A DNA stretch of 64,000 bases from Septoria linicola. Lineage: Eukaryota > Ascomycota > Dothideomycetes > Mycosphaerellales > Mycosphaerellaceae. Each line of letters begins with the position of its first letter. Position 1 is the stretch's first letter. Below, piece after piece: positions 31,322 to 42,517 of the stretch. Position numbers and translations under genes: made by a program. The notes beneath the pieces were generated by a model that was not told where the DNA came from, made no database searches, and saw only the letters and a list, made by a program, of their open reading frames with translations. The stretch covers positions 2,108,001-2,172,000 of the forward strand of contig CP099422.1 of the NCBI GenBank assembly GCA_024114885.1. The letters are read 5' to 3'.

Positions 31322-34141
31322 ATGAGCTCGACGCCCCAGGACCGTATCGTGTCTCCCAATGGCACCTCGCCCAGCAATGGCGCCGAGCAGAAGGAAGACG
31401 AAGGATGGAGTGGTGAAGAGGACGACGATGTGGGCATCGACAGCTCCAGGAAGCGCAAGCGGCCAATGAGCGTGTCGTGTGAGTTGTGCAAGAGTCGCAA
31501 GGCATGTTCCACCAAGCCCCCCAACAACGTGAACCACGAACACATGTTGTCCCCAGCATCTGCCCGAGACCGGCACTGACCTTATTAACAGGTGAAATGT
31601 GATCGAGGCCAACCGAGTTGTAAGTCAAGCAGTCGTCAGTGTTCATGCTCAATCGCTCACTCTCACGATCTTGCAATGTATCGTTGAACTGATGCTGCGA
31701 CTTCACGAGGGCATTCCTGAGACACCACTAACTCAGCATTGATCCATATAGGTGGTTGGTGTGTACGGAATGGTCAAGTTTGCGAGTACAAGGAGCGAAA
31801 GAAGCCCGGGCTTCGTGCCGGATATGGCAGAGAGCTCGAAGCACGACTCGGTATGTTGCATCGATCTGCAGGTCACAGTGAACCTGGGATGACCTTGCGG
31901 CCTTGAAGCTGCTATCTTATCTTTCAGCACTGACTGGAACTTCTCAGATAAGCTTGAGAATGTCCTAGCAACACAACAGCAGGTCCTGCAGCAAGTCGCA
32001 AATGCATTGCCTGGTGTGCAGTCACAGCAGACAGCACATACCCATGCCTCGCCTGCAAGTGCACATTCACAACATGCGTCGAATACTGCTCTATTCATGC
32101 AGACTCCCGACATGTACCCCACAGCTGCAGCTATCCAGTACAACAGACTACAGTCGCAAGACTCCATCGCCCAGGTACGCATAACAACAACTTTCAAAGG
32201 ATCTTGGTGGTCGATGTGCTGATCAACTCCAGAACCAAGCCGCTCAACAGCACCAACCATCGCAACATCCCATTCATCTGCCACCTGCGAGCAATGGCGA
32301 CATCTATGCTCCCACAAATCCTCCCCTTGAATCGCCAAGCTTAAACATCACAGCAGCGGCCAATCAGGACGGCGCCATGAAAGCCGTGTCGCAAGACCAG
32401 GACTTCCCGCCTTACGACTTGTTGTATGCGCTTACGGACTTGTTCTTCAAACATGTCAACACCTGGTGCCCCATTCTCCATCGAAGAAGCACTCTCGACT
32501 CTCTATTCGGGCCCAACACTCTAGAAGAGGCAGATCGAATCTTGCTACATTCAATTGTAGCCACGACTTTACGATTTTCAACAGATCCACGCTTGAGCGA
32601 TCAGGCTCGAGAACGTTATCACACGCTCTCGAAGCAGAAAGTGTTACTCTATGGCCTGGAGAACAGTTCTGTCAAAGCGCTTCAGGCACTCGTGATCTTA
32701 GCACTGGACACCGTGGGAAGCTCAAATGGTCCACCAGGATGGAATTTGCTAGCTCTTATCACCAGAAGCGTTGTCCAGCTTGGACTTGCCGTTGAAACAA
32801 GCTCGACCTCAGTGGCACCCCTCTTTCCGTCGATCTATACGTTGAGAGCGATGGTACTACCAGAGCCTAAGTCATATATCGAGGACGAAAGCCGGAGGCG
32901 ATTGTTCTGGATGGTATATATTCTCGATCGCTATGCTACTATTGCTACTGCTTTTGAGTTCGCCTTGGACGACAAGGAAATCGATCGAAAGTTGCCGTGT
33001 CGTGACGACCTCTTTGCACGTAATCAGCCAGTCGACACAAGGTGGTTCCAGACTATGGAAGGTGAACAGCATCATCTTGGCGAGATGAACCATCCGGAGA
33101 ACCTCGGATCTTTCAGCTACTACATCGAGATTGTCGGCATTCTTTCGCAAATACATCGCTTTCTCAAGAAGCCTGTGGACATAAGCGCCTTATCTGATGT
33201 GGAACAATGGCAAAAAGAGTATCGTCAGCTGGACGGGAAATTGAATCAGTGGAAGTTCAGTCTGCCAAGCGAGTATGGCAACATGTCTCGCCTGTTTAAT
33301 CCGAACGGTGGTAACAAGATCGTCAACTGCATCTGGATCATGCTGCACATTACATACCACACGTAAGTCACTCCTTAGGACTCTTGGCTGCAGCTCCCGC
33401 TAACGTAAGCACGCCATCAGCACTGTGATCAGACTGCATTCCTCTGCCGCCTATCCCACTACCCGGTCACCGATCTTCACACCCTCCTTCTCGGCCAGCC
33501 AACGATGTCATACTGCAGTAGAAGACATATGCGCCTTGTGCACCTACGTCCGAAACAATCAGATGCTCACAAAGCTTGGCCCCCCGTTTGCTTTCAGCCT
33601 CTGGGTTGCGGCCCGACTCCTGCTTGTGCATGGCTCCACTATCGACCACCATGTCAATCCTGCTATACAACCTCTAGTAGACACTTTGCGCGAGATGGGC
33701 TCCTATTGGAAGGTAGCAGAGCGGTATGCAACTCTTCTGCAACGCGTCATGGATGAGTACAGCGAGTCGGAGAGAGCGCCAGTCCCTGCCGGCGGTGTAC
33801 GCGAAACTCCTTCGACTGTGAGGATTCTAGCTGACATGCGCCGCTGCGCATATGATTTGGATTTCCTGATCTCTCGGCAACCGAGGCAGTTCTTTGGGGC
33901 GAAGCAAGTGAACTCGGTGACTCCGGCGAGGACTCCTGCCCCGAATGAAGTCGAGTATCTGGATGTATTTGATTTCTTCAACATGCCGAGATTACCGCCG
34001 GCCCCAGGCGCTGACGCTGCTGGTATGAATAATGGAGGGAACGGAGCGGAGAACTCCAATGGCGGAATGCCCGAGTATCAATCTTTCATGGCCTACCAGA
34101 GCTTGGAAGCTAACGACAGCAATGATTGGCTCGTACAGTGA
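31322..34141 (+). CDS. Zn2Cys6 fungal-specific transcription factor (probable L-rhamnose locus regulator)
   Basis: Exons 31322-31501, 31592-31619, 31752-31850, 31948-32174, 32233-33362 and 33421-34141 give 794 aa, all in phase. The zinc cluster spans three exons with ideal spacing C53-x2-C56-x6-C63-x6-C70-x2-C73-x6-C80 (CELCKSRKVKCDRGQPSCGW), followed by YKERKKPGLRAGYGRELEARLDKLE, a linker plus coiled-coil dimerisation start. The first intron has a GC donor (AAG|GCATGT) and a CAG acceptor; only this choice restores the cysteines. A Gln/His-rich stretch (residues about 110-200) precedes the fungal-specific regulatory domain (DLFFKHVNTWCPILHR; LRFSTDPRL; ALQALVILALDTVG; DESRRRLFWMVYILDRYA). In Aspergillus the rhamnose regulator RhaR likewise neighbours a rhamnose catabolic gene; the function here is inferred from that context. 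Confidence 0.9.
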
Positions 34142-34251
34142 GCATGGGAGACGATCAATTCAAAGTAGTTGCTAAAAGTACCTTCTGGACATAGTTTTGA
34201 AATGCCTTGAGTAGGAACCTGTACGAGATGTACATAATATTTGACACAACA

Positions 34252-35982
34252 TCACTTCTGATCTCGCCCGCTATACAAGAATTCTTTATCCTTGAGACGA
34301 TCGTTTACATCGATCGTCGTGGCGGCCGGCTCTTCTCCAACCAGCATCTTCTCCTGTATGTAATCCGGTAGAGGGCTATCGTCCATGAAGAAGCCCTCAG
34401 TGGGCACCATGGTCTCCCTGGCTTTGCTATCGTACTCGTGTCTACCAGATTGGAAGACCTGCACTGGCCATATCAGGCAGAGGAGGTAGTACGTGACCGC
34501 TGCACCGCTGAAGGACAGGATGAAACCACAGTTGTAGATGTTGACGGCAGTCTGATCAATCGATCCTGGTTGGATAGCGCCCGAGATACCAGAAATGACA
34601 AGCGCGACACCTACTGCCCAAGCCGCGTATGCTCGTAGATTGAATCCTCTTGTGTAATGATACGGCGACCCTGCTTCTGGACGGTAGACCGAGGGGATGT
34701 GGATGTTTCCCTTCCGCGATATCCAATAGTCTACGATCATGATAGCTACCACAGGAGTGATAAAGCAAAGGTAGCTACCGAGAAATGTTAAGAAGTTCTG
34801 TGCCGAGTTTACCAGAAGCCAGGGCACTACGGGCCAGACCAGTAGATGACACAAGATCATGCCACGAGTTATGGTAAAGTATCTTGGAAACAAGCCAGTG
34901 AGGTCGCATCCTACAGGAATGGCATTACTGCTGACGTTGGTCACCACAGTCGCGAAGCATTGAATAAAAGCTCCTAAGAACACGAGCGTTCGAGCACCAG
35001 GGCCCCAGAACTCATCCAGGACGAGGCCGTAAAAGTCCCATAGATTCCAGTTAGCTACGCCAAAGTGCTTAGCTCCAGCAGCAGTGGTGAACATTCCAAG
35101 CAGGATGACAGCAGGCTTGCTGATGAACAAGCCAATAGTCAATGGCACCACATCGCGAGGTCTGTTGCCATACCGTGCCAGATCTGCGATGTTTACCATG
35201 GGCGGAACCACACCAGATACCACAGTGTTGATGGCTTTCATGAATGACCAGCCCAGAGCTGAGCCAGTCACACCAGATTTCCCTAGATTCAAGTTCACGC
35301 CTTCGAATTTGACGAGCGCCCAGATCATGGTCGCACAGTACGCCACAGGCGAAAGGACGGACTTGACCACGAAAAGTGGCCCGGCTTTGCTCGGGTGGAG
35401 CCAAGCGAAAGGGAATTGGAGAGTCCAGGTCACGAAGAATGCTATCATCTGAGAGGTTGTGATACCAGCAGACGCGGGGAGTGTGTTAGGAACATCGGTC
35501 CATTGGTGTCCAAATATGCAGCGTAGCGAGACGTCCATCAGTCGAGACGCATAGTACGTCTGAGTGCCCATATAGAAGATCGCCACCACGGCGCGTATGA
35601 AGATAAACCACAGAGAGCCATAGATGCCGGCAGCGACTCTTGCATAGACGGGGAATCCGATGTGGTAGAAGAGCGGCCCTCGAGCGTTGAAGTAGAGCAC
35701 GAGGCAACATAGGAATGTGCCCACGAAAGCTGCAATGATGATGATCCACCAGGATAGCCCGATAGAGAATAAGCTCGAGCCGATGTTGTAGGTTGTAGGC
35801 GAGAATGCGATGCTGAACTGAAAGGCGAAATAGAACCAAGGCGACCAGTTCCTCTGCTCTGGAGGCGTCGGTTCGAGGTCAATGTTCGACCACTTGCCGT
35901 AGTCGGTGGCGCCTGCATCCTCCTCTTCTCGCGTGCGCTTGACCTCAAGCACGTTGCGGATCGTTGACACAAAATGAGGCAT
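34252..35982 (-). CDS. NCS1-family permease (uracil/allantoin/purine-type transporter)
   Basis: Single exon, 576 aa, about twelve predicted transmembrane segments. NCS1 signatures: an N-terminal cytosolic part ending PTPPEQRNWSPWFY, first helix FSIAFSPTTYNIGSSLFSIGLSW, GFPVYARVAAGIYGSLWFIFIRA, VSGVVPPMVNIADLARYGNRPRD, and VTNVSSNAIPVGCDLTGLFPRYFTI. Plasma-membrane members import uracil, uridine, allantoin, thiamine or related bases; the subtype is not clear from residues visible by eye, though the ARYGNRPRD loop resembles Fur-type fungal permeases. It lies convergent to the Zn2Cys6 factor, 110 bp apart. Whether it belongs to the rhamnose locus is uncertain because known rhamnose carriers are MFS proteins. 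Confidence 0.88.
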   Translation of the reverse strand: MPHFVSTIRNVLEVKRTREEEDAGATDYGKWSNIDLEPTPPEQRNWSPWFYFAFQFSIAFSPTTYNIGSSLFSIGLSWWIIIIAAFVGTFLCCLVLYFNARGPLFYHIGFPVYARVAAGIYGSLWFIFIRAVVAIFYMGTQTYYASRLMDVSLRCIFGHQWTDVPNTLPASAGITTSQMIAFFVTWTLQFPFAWLHPSKAGPLFVVKSVLSPVAYCATMIWALVKFEGVNLNLGKSGVTGSALGWSFMKAINTVVSGVVPPMVNIADLARYGNRPRDVVPLTIGLFISKPAVILLGMFTTAAGAKHFGVANWNLWDFYGLVLDEFWGPGARTLVFLGAFIQCFATVVTNVSSNAIPVGCDLTGLFPRYFTITRGMILCHLLVWPVVPWLLVNSAQNFLTFLGSYLCFITPVVAIMIVDYWISRKGNIHIPSVYRPEAGSPYHYTRGFNLRAYAAWAVGVALVISGISGAIQPGSIDQTAVNIYNCGFILSFSGAAVTYYLLCLIWPVQVFQSGRHEYDSKARETMVPTEGFFMDDSPLPDYIQEKMLVGEEPAATTIDVNDRLKDKEFLYSGRDQK

Positions 35983-38171
35983 TGTGATAGCAAAGAGACA
36001 GAAGTGAAATCGCCTACCGTATGGCTGCAGTGTCAGTCATATGTTGCGTGCGCTCCACCATGCTGTGCGATGGCAGACATCGCCAAACAGATAGGCAGAG
36101 GATTCTCATAGATAGACAAGACCTCATCCCTGGAGCTTTTACGATAGAGTAGTGTTCGCATTGATAAGGCAAGCAGCCGGTCTACGCCCAAGAGGGTTTG
36201 TTGACAGAGTCGCAGTAGATCTTGAATGAGGTTGTGAGGTCTGTCAGCGCAGAAAATTGAGCTTCCGGAATCGCGACACTACAGAATGCGTGATGCCTGG
36301 ACATTTGTTGTGTTTCGGCGACTGCTCGCGAACTTTGGTCCAGAGACACCCCGAGTGGATAGGCAGTTCCGCAACATCATCCCATCAGCTGCTCTGCTCC
36401 GCTTTGCAATTTGGACGAAGTGGCTTTCAATTCCCCGGCGTCTGCAGCACACCACGTCCAACGCCTCGGCTGAGTGAGAGTGTGCCCAGTAGGTGCAGTA
36501 GTACAATGTGGTCAAGAAGAGCAAGTGGGATGGTGTCAATCTTGGAATCTCGGCCAGCTCGACCGGTTAATGGAGACTAGGAGCCCGTTCGGTTGCACCG
36601 TATAGCTCAGCGTATAATGGTGGATCCAGTCTCTTTTAGCGCATATTATACTTCGTACTATAATTCAGAGCTTTACGGCGTGCGCGTTCGGTAACAGTCG
36701 TTATGCGTATAGGTGTGGATCCAGTCTAGTCCATAATTATCGTAGTATGGCGTCCTTCAACAAACTCGTTCTGTTGTGTATACCAAGGCCAATTCCACCT
36801 CATTTAGTTAGCCCACGCATACGCAGAAATTAAGTTCCGCATCGCGGTCGGAGCGCTTCAGCTCAAGGTTGGTGCAGCAACGGCCAGCGACGTACGCATC
36901 TCTCCCTATCTTGCAGCGATACTGTGCGTGAATAGATCGATGCACCCTCAGTTCTGTCGCTTGCACAAATGAGGAACATTTGGATGTCTCACAGCTCATG
37001 CAGCTGCTGGGCAGGTCGTTACGATCGTGGCCAAGCTCGCCGAAGTGGGTCCAGCCTACATTCCCTGTGCGCATCACCCGCAGCCCCCCTCGTGGCATTG
37101 TTGCCGCTTCAAATGGCGTCGTTGTCTCGTTGATGCCAGACGGCTGTCGTCTACGATCTACGACAATCCAGCTTCTCTATAGACTAACTATCGTGACGGC
37201 ATGCGAACAAGTCTCAGTGTCTAGGAAAAGGATGTCAGCATCTATGCAAGGGTTCAGCAGGTACGAGAGACATGACAACGTTCTCGGATTGGCCGTGAGC
37301 CCCGGTGAACAATAATTGGACGTCCACAGCTCTGGAAGTTGAGCGACATGGATCGTAATGGACTTCAAAGCCGACGTGGGAACGCATCGGCTCGTGGGCT
37401 TGGTTCAATTCGGCCTCGATGGTTTCCTGCGGGTCTCTGACAAAGATAGCCTACCCTTTTAGGACTATGAACACGGGTACGGGACTTTGAGCTGCATGCT
37501 CCCATTGTGCACGATCGCGGACGCCCGAGTTCGACCACTTAGTGCTGCACTGTGTGAAGCCCATTCGTGATGAGAAGTTGACGGTTTCAAGACGCTGTTG
37601 ACGCCGTGTGAAACACATTTAGGTTCGCATGGGACGAGGTAACACGCTTTAGCCACAAATCCGTCGCCGGCGAATGTGGAAGAGAGCCCGAGCTTAAGTC
37701 GCAGTATGCACGCCTCGCCCAGTCGCCCTGTGGGATTCTGGTCTTCTTGGGGTGACACTCCACTCGTGATGCCTGCTGGCTGGATCGCTGCTCGCTAGCG
37801 TATACGCTCCGACTCTGTACCTCGAAGTGAGCCTGGCGCTCTCTTCTTGCTTCCGCTGTTCATTGTCTCATGTCACACTCTCGCTTGTGGCCTTTGTGAA
37901 GCCTGCGACTGTACACTCCTTGCTCCTCGCCGTCGTGAAGCTGTCTGGGACACCATCACGGGACCGTTGGACATGTCTCGCAGCAAACATTCCCGTTAGC
38001 CGTTGGGTGAGTCGAGCAGAACGTCATGGCCTCAAATATCATCAACAGTCACTCATTGTGTCCTAGTTTGTGTGGCGTACAGCAAAGCAAGCACATGGAT
38101 GGAGCCTTTGACGAGCATTCTGCAGCCCTCCAGTGCGTGTACACGATAGCATACCAGCTCCCGAGACTGCA
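35983..38171. other. 2.2 kb divergent intergenic region with an AT-rich repeated segment
   Basis: No convincing gene. The part at 36580-36780 is distinctly A/T-rich and contains a partial duplication (listed separately). Sequence next to the ELL gene (about 37750-38170) is pyrimidine-rich and looks like a promoter and leader. Confidence 0.4.
36584..36735. repeat. Two diverged direct copies of a ~45 bp unit in an AT-rich segment
   Basis: The first copy (about 36584-36632) and the second (about 36686-36727) both begin CGTTCGGT and end with a GCGTATA...GGATCCAGTCT block, differing by small indels. Between them lies an A/T-rich stretch with short inverted repeats around TTATACTTCGTACTATAA. This may be the remnant of a small transposable element or an old duplication; no transposase or clear terminal inverted repeat was found. 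Confidence 0.45.
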
Positions 38172-40536
38172 ATGTCGGTTTCCGCTATACCTCCGAGCGG
38201 CCTCTCACTGCATGGGATTGCCTCTAGAGATGCGTCTTTAAAGCTGCGGCCACCACCTGCTATCCTGTTCAAACTGAGCGAGGACCTTGTCGAAGATGTG
38301 AAGAAGGCATCGACTTCATCCGGTGGTTTACAGCTCGTCACTGGCACCACGCCCGTAGGTCATTTGAGCGAGTGAACTTTGTACCATTGGCTGACATTGT
38401 TAGAAAATCCGTCTAGGGAAGCGAACGATCGATCTCACGATATCTCCAGAGGCCTTTGAGCATGAATTGTTCTCCGCAGCAAAGGAATCACTTACGGACT
38501 TGACTTTTGCTGGTATTGTTGGTCATCGAGCTGAGCTCAAAGCACCAGAAAGGAAGCAGAGTGTAGGTAGTGACGCGGCATTGGCGGCTCTGCAGAGGAA
38601 TCTTGCTTCATATCATCAGGAGAAAGCTGCAAAGTCCGTAACGGTGTCGAGCTCGTTGATCAGCACACCCAGAAACCGCTTCGAAGCCAATCGAGATCAA
38701 AAGTATGCTCACCGACGAGGCCTTTCGGGCTCTCAACATGCCAGCCCGTCTCTCAGCGCGTCCAGCACGCCGCGACCCGGCGGTGCGCCTACCTCTGCGC
38801 CCTCCAGCGACCCAACGCTGCGTCTGAAGGCCATGCGAAAACCGCTCATCCACCTCCTCGCCATTGAACCTCTGTCCCAGGATGAGATTATGCAGAAGAC
38901 GCGGATACCGAAAGCCGACCTAGAGGAGATCTTGTCTAAGATAGGGAAAATAGACGGGAAGAAAACTGGGCTGAGTGACAGAGCATACAAAGAGTTAGAT
39001 GTTTGGAGTTTTGCATACAGTACGCAGGAAGAGCGACAAGCCGCTATCGACAACGCAGTGAAAGCATATGACAGACAGAGGATAGGGAAAGAAGAGAAGA
39101 TATGGCAGTCGCTGTTGCCAGAAGAGAGACGAAACAAAGGAGAGTACCTTTCGAAGCTGCATATCGGCGCTCCTACACACTTGACGCCGAATGTCGGTGC
39201 CAGCCCCATGCCACACATTGATATCGAGGAGAAGATAGGCAGTGCGGCGGGGACGCCTCGTCTGGGTGCCGGTACTCCGAAGGTTGGGCCGGGGAAGAGT
39301 GACTTGATGAAAAAGTTGGCGAAGAATCCAAAGCAGCGCGCCATTGATGAAGCAAAGGAGAAGAAGCGAAAGGAGAGAGAAGCAGCCAAAGCAGACAGTG
39401 ATCGTGAGGGGAGACCGGCGAAGAAAGCAAGAACGACCGTGGTGAAGAGCAACCCGAAAGTCAAATCGGCTGAACTTGTGCAGAGCTCAAGTGAGGATGA
39501 GGTAGCAGAGGCGAGAGACGGTGGCACAAGCAGCAGTCAGCCGAAATCAGCACCAAACAAGCGAGGACCAGCAACAAACGCATCTGCCAAGACGAAATCG
39601 AAGCCAATGGCATCCGCATCTGCAAGTAGCAGCGACGTGACTGAGAAGCGAGCACAGTCGAAGTCTACGCCGCTGGCTAAGGCAAAGGCTTCGACACCAA
39701 TTGCAAGATCAGGTTCCGCTGCCTCGTCGACGACAAAGTCAAAAGCAGCAGCATTAGGCAAGAACACGCCGAATGGTCTGCATGCTCCTGCATCGCAACA
39801 GCGGAGTCAGCTCAGTCCAAACAAACCTCATCATCGACCTTCTGCGCCTTCACCACTTGGTGCTGCCCGTCCGCGTGTGGCTTCTGATGTCTCAGATCGA
39901 GCAGCGATCGGTATTCAACGATCGAGACCAGGTGCGGATACGCCCAAAGGTCTTGGCATATCCAACATCAGCGGCATCCGGAAGCGGCACGACACTATCA
40001 CCAGCACAAGCACAGATTCATCTTCTCAGAGTGACAGGATCAACGGAGATCGAGTGACGAATGAGAGAGCTCGAAAGTCACTGGCCAATGGGAACGGCAC
40101 TGGATCCTCGTCGTCCTCGCTCACGAATAGCGTGAATCGTAAAACTGACGGCGTAGCGAAGAGAAAAGCTGTGGACTCTCCTCAACACGAGGGTGCTGGC
40201 CACGCAGTGAAGCACCGTAAGACGGAATCCAGCTCGTCCCACTCCCAGAACTCTGTGAGCGCAGGCAGTAGCAACAATTCTGACCATGGCCGCCTGACAC
40301 CAGCTCGAGGGGGCAATATCCGAATGAGCTTCGTGCAAGGCGTGGACCTGGCACAGAAGTTCCGTGAGGAGCTATATCCAGCGTATGCCAAGCTCTTTGA
40401 TGAGCTTGAAGCCATGCAGAAACGTGGCGATGTGATTCCAGCAACAGAGAAAGACAGGTTGTGGAAGATGCATCGAAGACTAGAGCAGGTCAAGCGGGAG
40501 ATTAACGATGCTAGTGCGAGAGACCGTGAGGATTAA
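38172..40536 (+). CDS. RNA polymerase II elongation factor ELL
   Basis: Exons 38172-38354 and 38404-40536 give 771 aa; an in-frame ATG at 38133 would add 13 residues. The N-terminal ELL domain is recognisable across the intron: LSLHGIASRDASLKLRPPPAILFKL, SSGGLQLVTGTTP joined to KIRLGKRTIDLTISPEAFEHELF, then LTFAGIVGHRAELKAPERKQS. A winged-helix-like part follows (LRKPLIHLLAIEPLSQDEIMQ read as AMRKPLIHLLAIEPLSQ; IPKADLEEILSKIGK). The middle is long, basic and disordered. The final 65 residues (FVQGVDLAQKFREELYPAYAKLFDELEAM) resemble the occludin/ELL C-terminal helical domain. ELL suppresses transient pausing of RNA polymerase II. The intron/exon junction is solid because it rebuilds the conserved domain without a gap. 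Confidence 0.87.
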
Positions 40537-40802
40537 TGATTGATGATTGACACGGTGGTGCTCACTGTGGTTTGGGCTGTGGACAGCTGGGATCACGCCT
40601 GACCGATACCGGCGCCCCACCAACTCACCTTGAGCTTCACGAAGCCGTAAGCAAGCTGCCGGACGAGGTGTCCATCCACATCCTTTGGCTGAATAGATCA
40701 GGTTGGATAGATCTTCTGTAGGATTATCAGACAAAGCCAGAGTGTATGACATTGTTGCTGAAAAGTCTCATCCTTGCCGGGGCCGGAAGAACACGTACCA
40801 CA

Positions 40803-41954
40803 ATGGCAGCGAGCCAGAATGCCACCAAGAGAGTGGCCGTACTGGACGACTACGCTGGAATAGCGCCTAAGCATTTCGAGAACATCAAGCACGCGAAAGT
40901 CTCGTACTGGGACCAAACTTTAGACGCCAGCAAAGAGGATGAATTACAGGCGCTGATTCGGCGACTAGAACCATACGGTGCGGTTCCCAATTCCTACAGC
41001 TGTGCACTCAAAGACTGATTGCCTCTTGAAGAAGTCGTCTCTTCCATGCGCGAGCGCACGGCTTTTCCGCCTGGTCTGCTCGAGCGACTTCCAAAGTTGA
41101 AACTCCTGCTCACCACGGGCATGCGCAACAACTCCATTGACCTTCCAGCAGCCTCCCAGAACAACATCATCGTCACTGGCACGAAAGGCGAACGACTCTC
41201 GGAGTCACATTATGCTGATAAGCCTTACGAAGCACCTCCTCCCGCCACTGGGCCTAGCACTGTCATACAGCATTCCTGGGCTTTGCTCTTGTCTCTCACA
41301 TCACGGATTGTAGAACACCACTCTCTTCTGCAAGACCAGAGTCGGCCTACTGCGTGGCAGCAAGGCACAATCTTGACCCTGCCTGGCAAGACACTGGGTC
41401 TAGTAGGCCTCGGCAAGTTGGGTCGCGCCTTTGGCAAGATTGCCGTGCAGAGCTTCGGAATGAAAATTGTAGCCTGGAGTTCGAATCTCACGCAGGAGAA
41501 AGCCGACGAGCAAGCTGAAGCTGCAGGGTTAGAACGAGGGACCTTTCAGGTCGTGAGTAAGCAGGACTTGCTCCAGAACGCTGATGTGGTGAGCTTGCAC
41601 TTGGTGCTCTCGGACCGCACGAGAGGTGTGGTCGGGAAGGATGAACTAGGACTAATGAACAAGAGAGCTGTACTGTTGAATACCTCGCGAGGCGGCTTGA
41701 TAGACGAGGCAGCCCTGATCGAGAGCTTGAAAAGCGGGGGAATAGCAGGTTTCGCAAGCGATGTCTTTTGGGAAGAGCCTCTCGGTCCACAGAGCGCGTG
41801 GAGGAAAGTCGGCGAGTGGAGCAAAAGTGCTGTTGTTTTGAGCCCGCATATGGCGTATGTCAACGAAGGCACCATGAACAGATGGTATGAGGAGCACGCG
41901 GAAATTCTGCAGCAGTACCTCGATGGCAAAGAGTTGAAGAATAGGCTGAACTGA
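40803..41954 (+). CDS. D-isomer-specific 2-hydroxyacid dehydrogenase
   Basis: Exons 40803-40977 and 41032-41954 give 365 aa. The 54-bp intron (GTGCGG...CTGAT...GAAG) removes an in-frame TGA and rejoins LIRRLEPY to EVVSSMRERT, the usual spacing, so the gene is not broken. The Rossmann dinucleotide site is GLVGLGKLG (about 181-189). Catalytic residues expected for the family are visible: Arg in LSDRTRGVV, Glu in FWEEPL and His in SPHMAYVNEGT, with NTSRGGLIDEAAL before them. The family reduces 2-keto acids to D-2-hydroxy acids with NAD(P)H, or the reverse; substrate not determinable. It is the first of several 2-hydroxyacid-type enzymes in a row. The first Met of the frame at 40746 is less likely because the fold starts at KRVAVLDDYAG. 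Confidence 0.87.
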
Positions 41955-42517
41955 TGGACTTGATAAATTGCGCGACATTCTGGCGGAGCCGAGCGCCATT
42001 CGGTAGCAGACATCAAGAAGACATAATCTCTCTGCAAAGTGCTTAGCATATGTTGAAAGCGTTCGCGCAATCGAGGTCTCGCACCTAACGACGCTGAGCT
42101 TCTGTGCAGGACCCTGTACAGACAGCGCAAGGCTGGTCAAGCGAGGGTAGATCTAGCCCTTTGCGGACAATGCAGGACTGAAAACGGAGAAGAGCTTTGT
42201 CGCCACATGTCACCAGAAATGCTCAGCAGATCTGATGGTACAGCCAGTCACTGATGGCAGCGGAAGACCTTTACACCCAATGACTCTATAGCCTGAAGTG
42301 GCAAATGGTTACTGAATCTGTCCATAACACGATCATCTCGAGGAGGGATCTGCTTCTACGAGATGGGTCGCTTGTTGAAGCGCGAGAATGAGAACAGAGC
42401 TCTACGCCGAAATGTGCCAACTCTTATATGAGACGCTCCGCTCACGTTCCGGTTCAGTACGCCCGAACACTGACGCCTCCTCACTTTCCAGATCATCTTA
42501 CTCGCACTTATTCGAAA
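41955..42517. other. Intergenic spacer
   Basis: About 560 bp between the 2-hydroxyacid dehydrogenase and the SDR pseudogene. Nothing recognised. Confidence 0.4.

Noticed and set aside
31009..31545. 178-codon minus-strand frame over the rhamnose promoter
   Set aside because: Overlaps the shared promoter and the first exon of the zinc-cluster gene antisense; no family resemblance.
36601..36632. TAGCTCAG-like string suggesting a tRNA A-box
   Set aside because: No B-box or cloverleaf can be drawn downstream; the sequence belongs to an AT-rich duplicated segment.
40746..41954. In-frame TGA at about 41017-41019 suggesting a broken 2-hydroxyacid dehydrogenase
   Set aside because: A 54-bp GT-AG intron with a good branch site removes the stop and restores conserved spacing.
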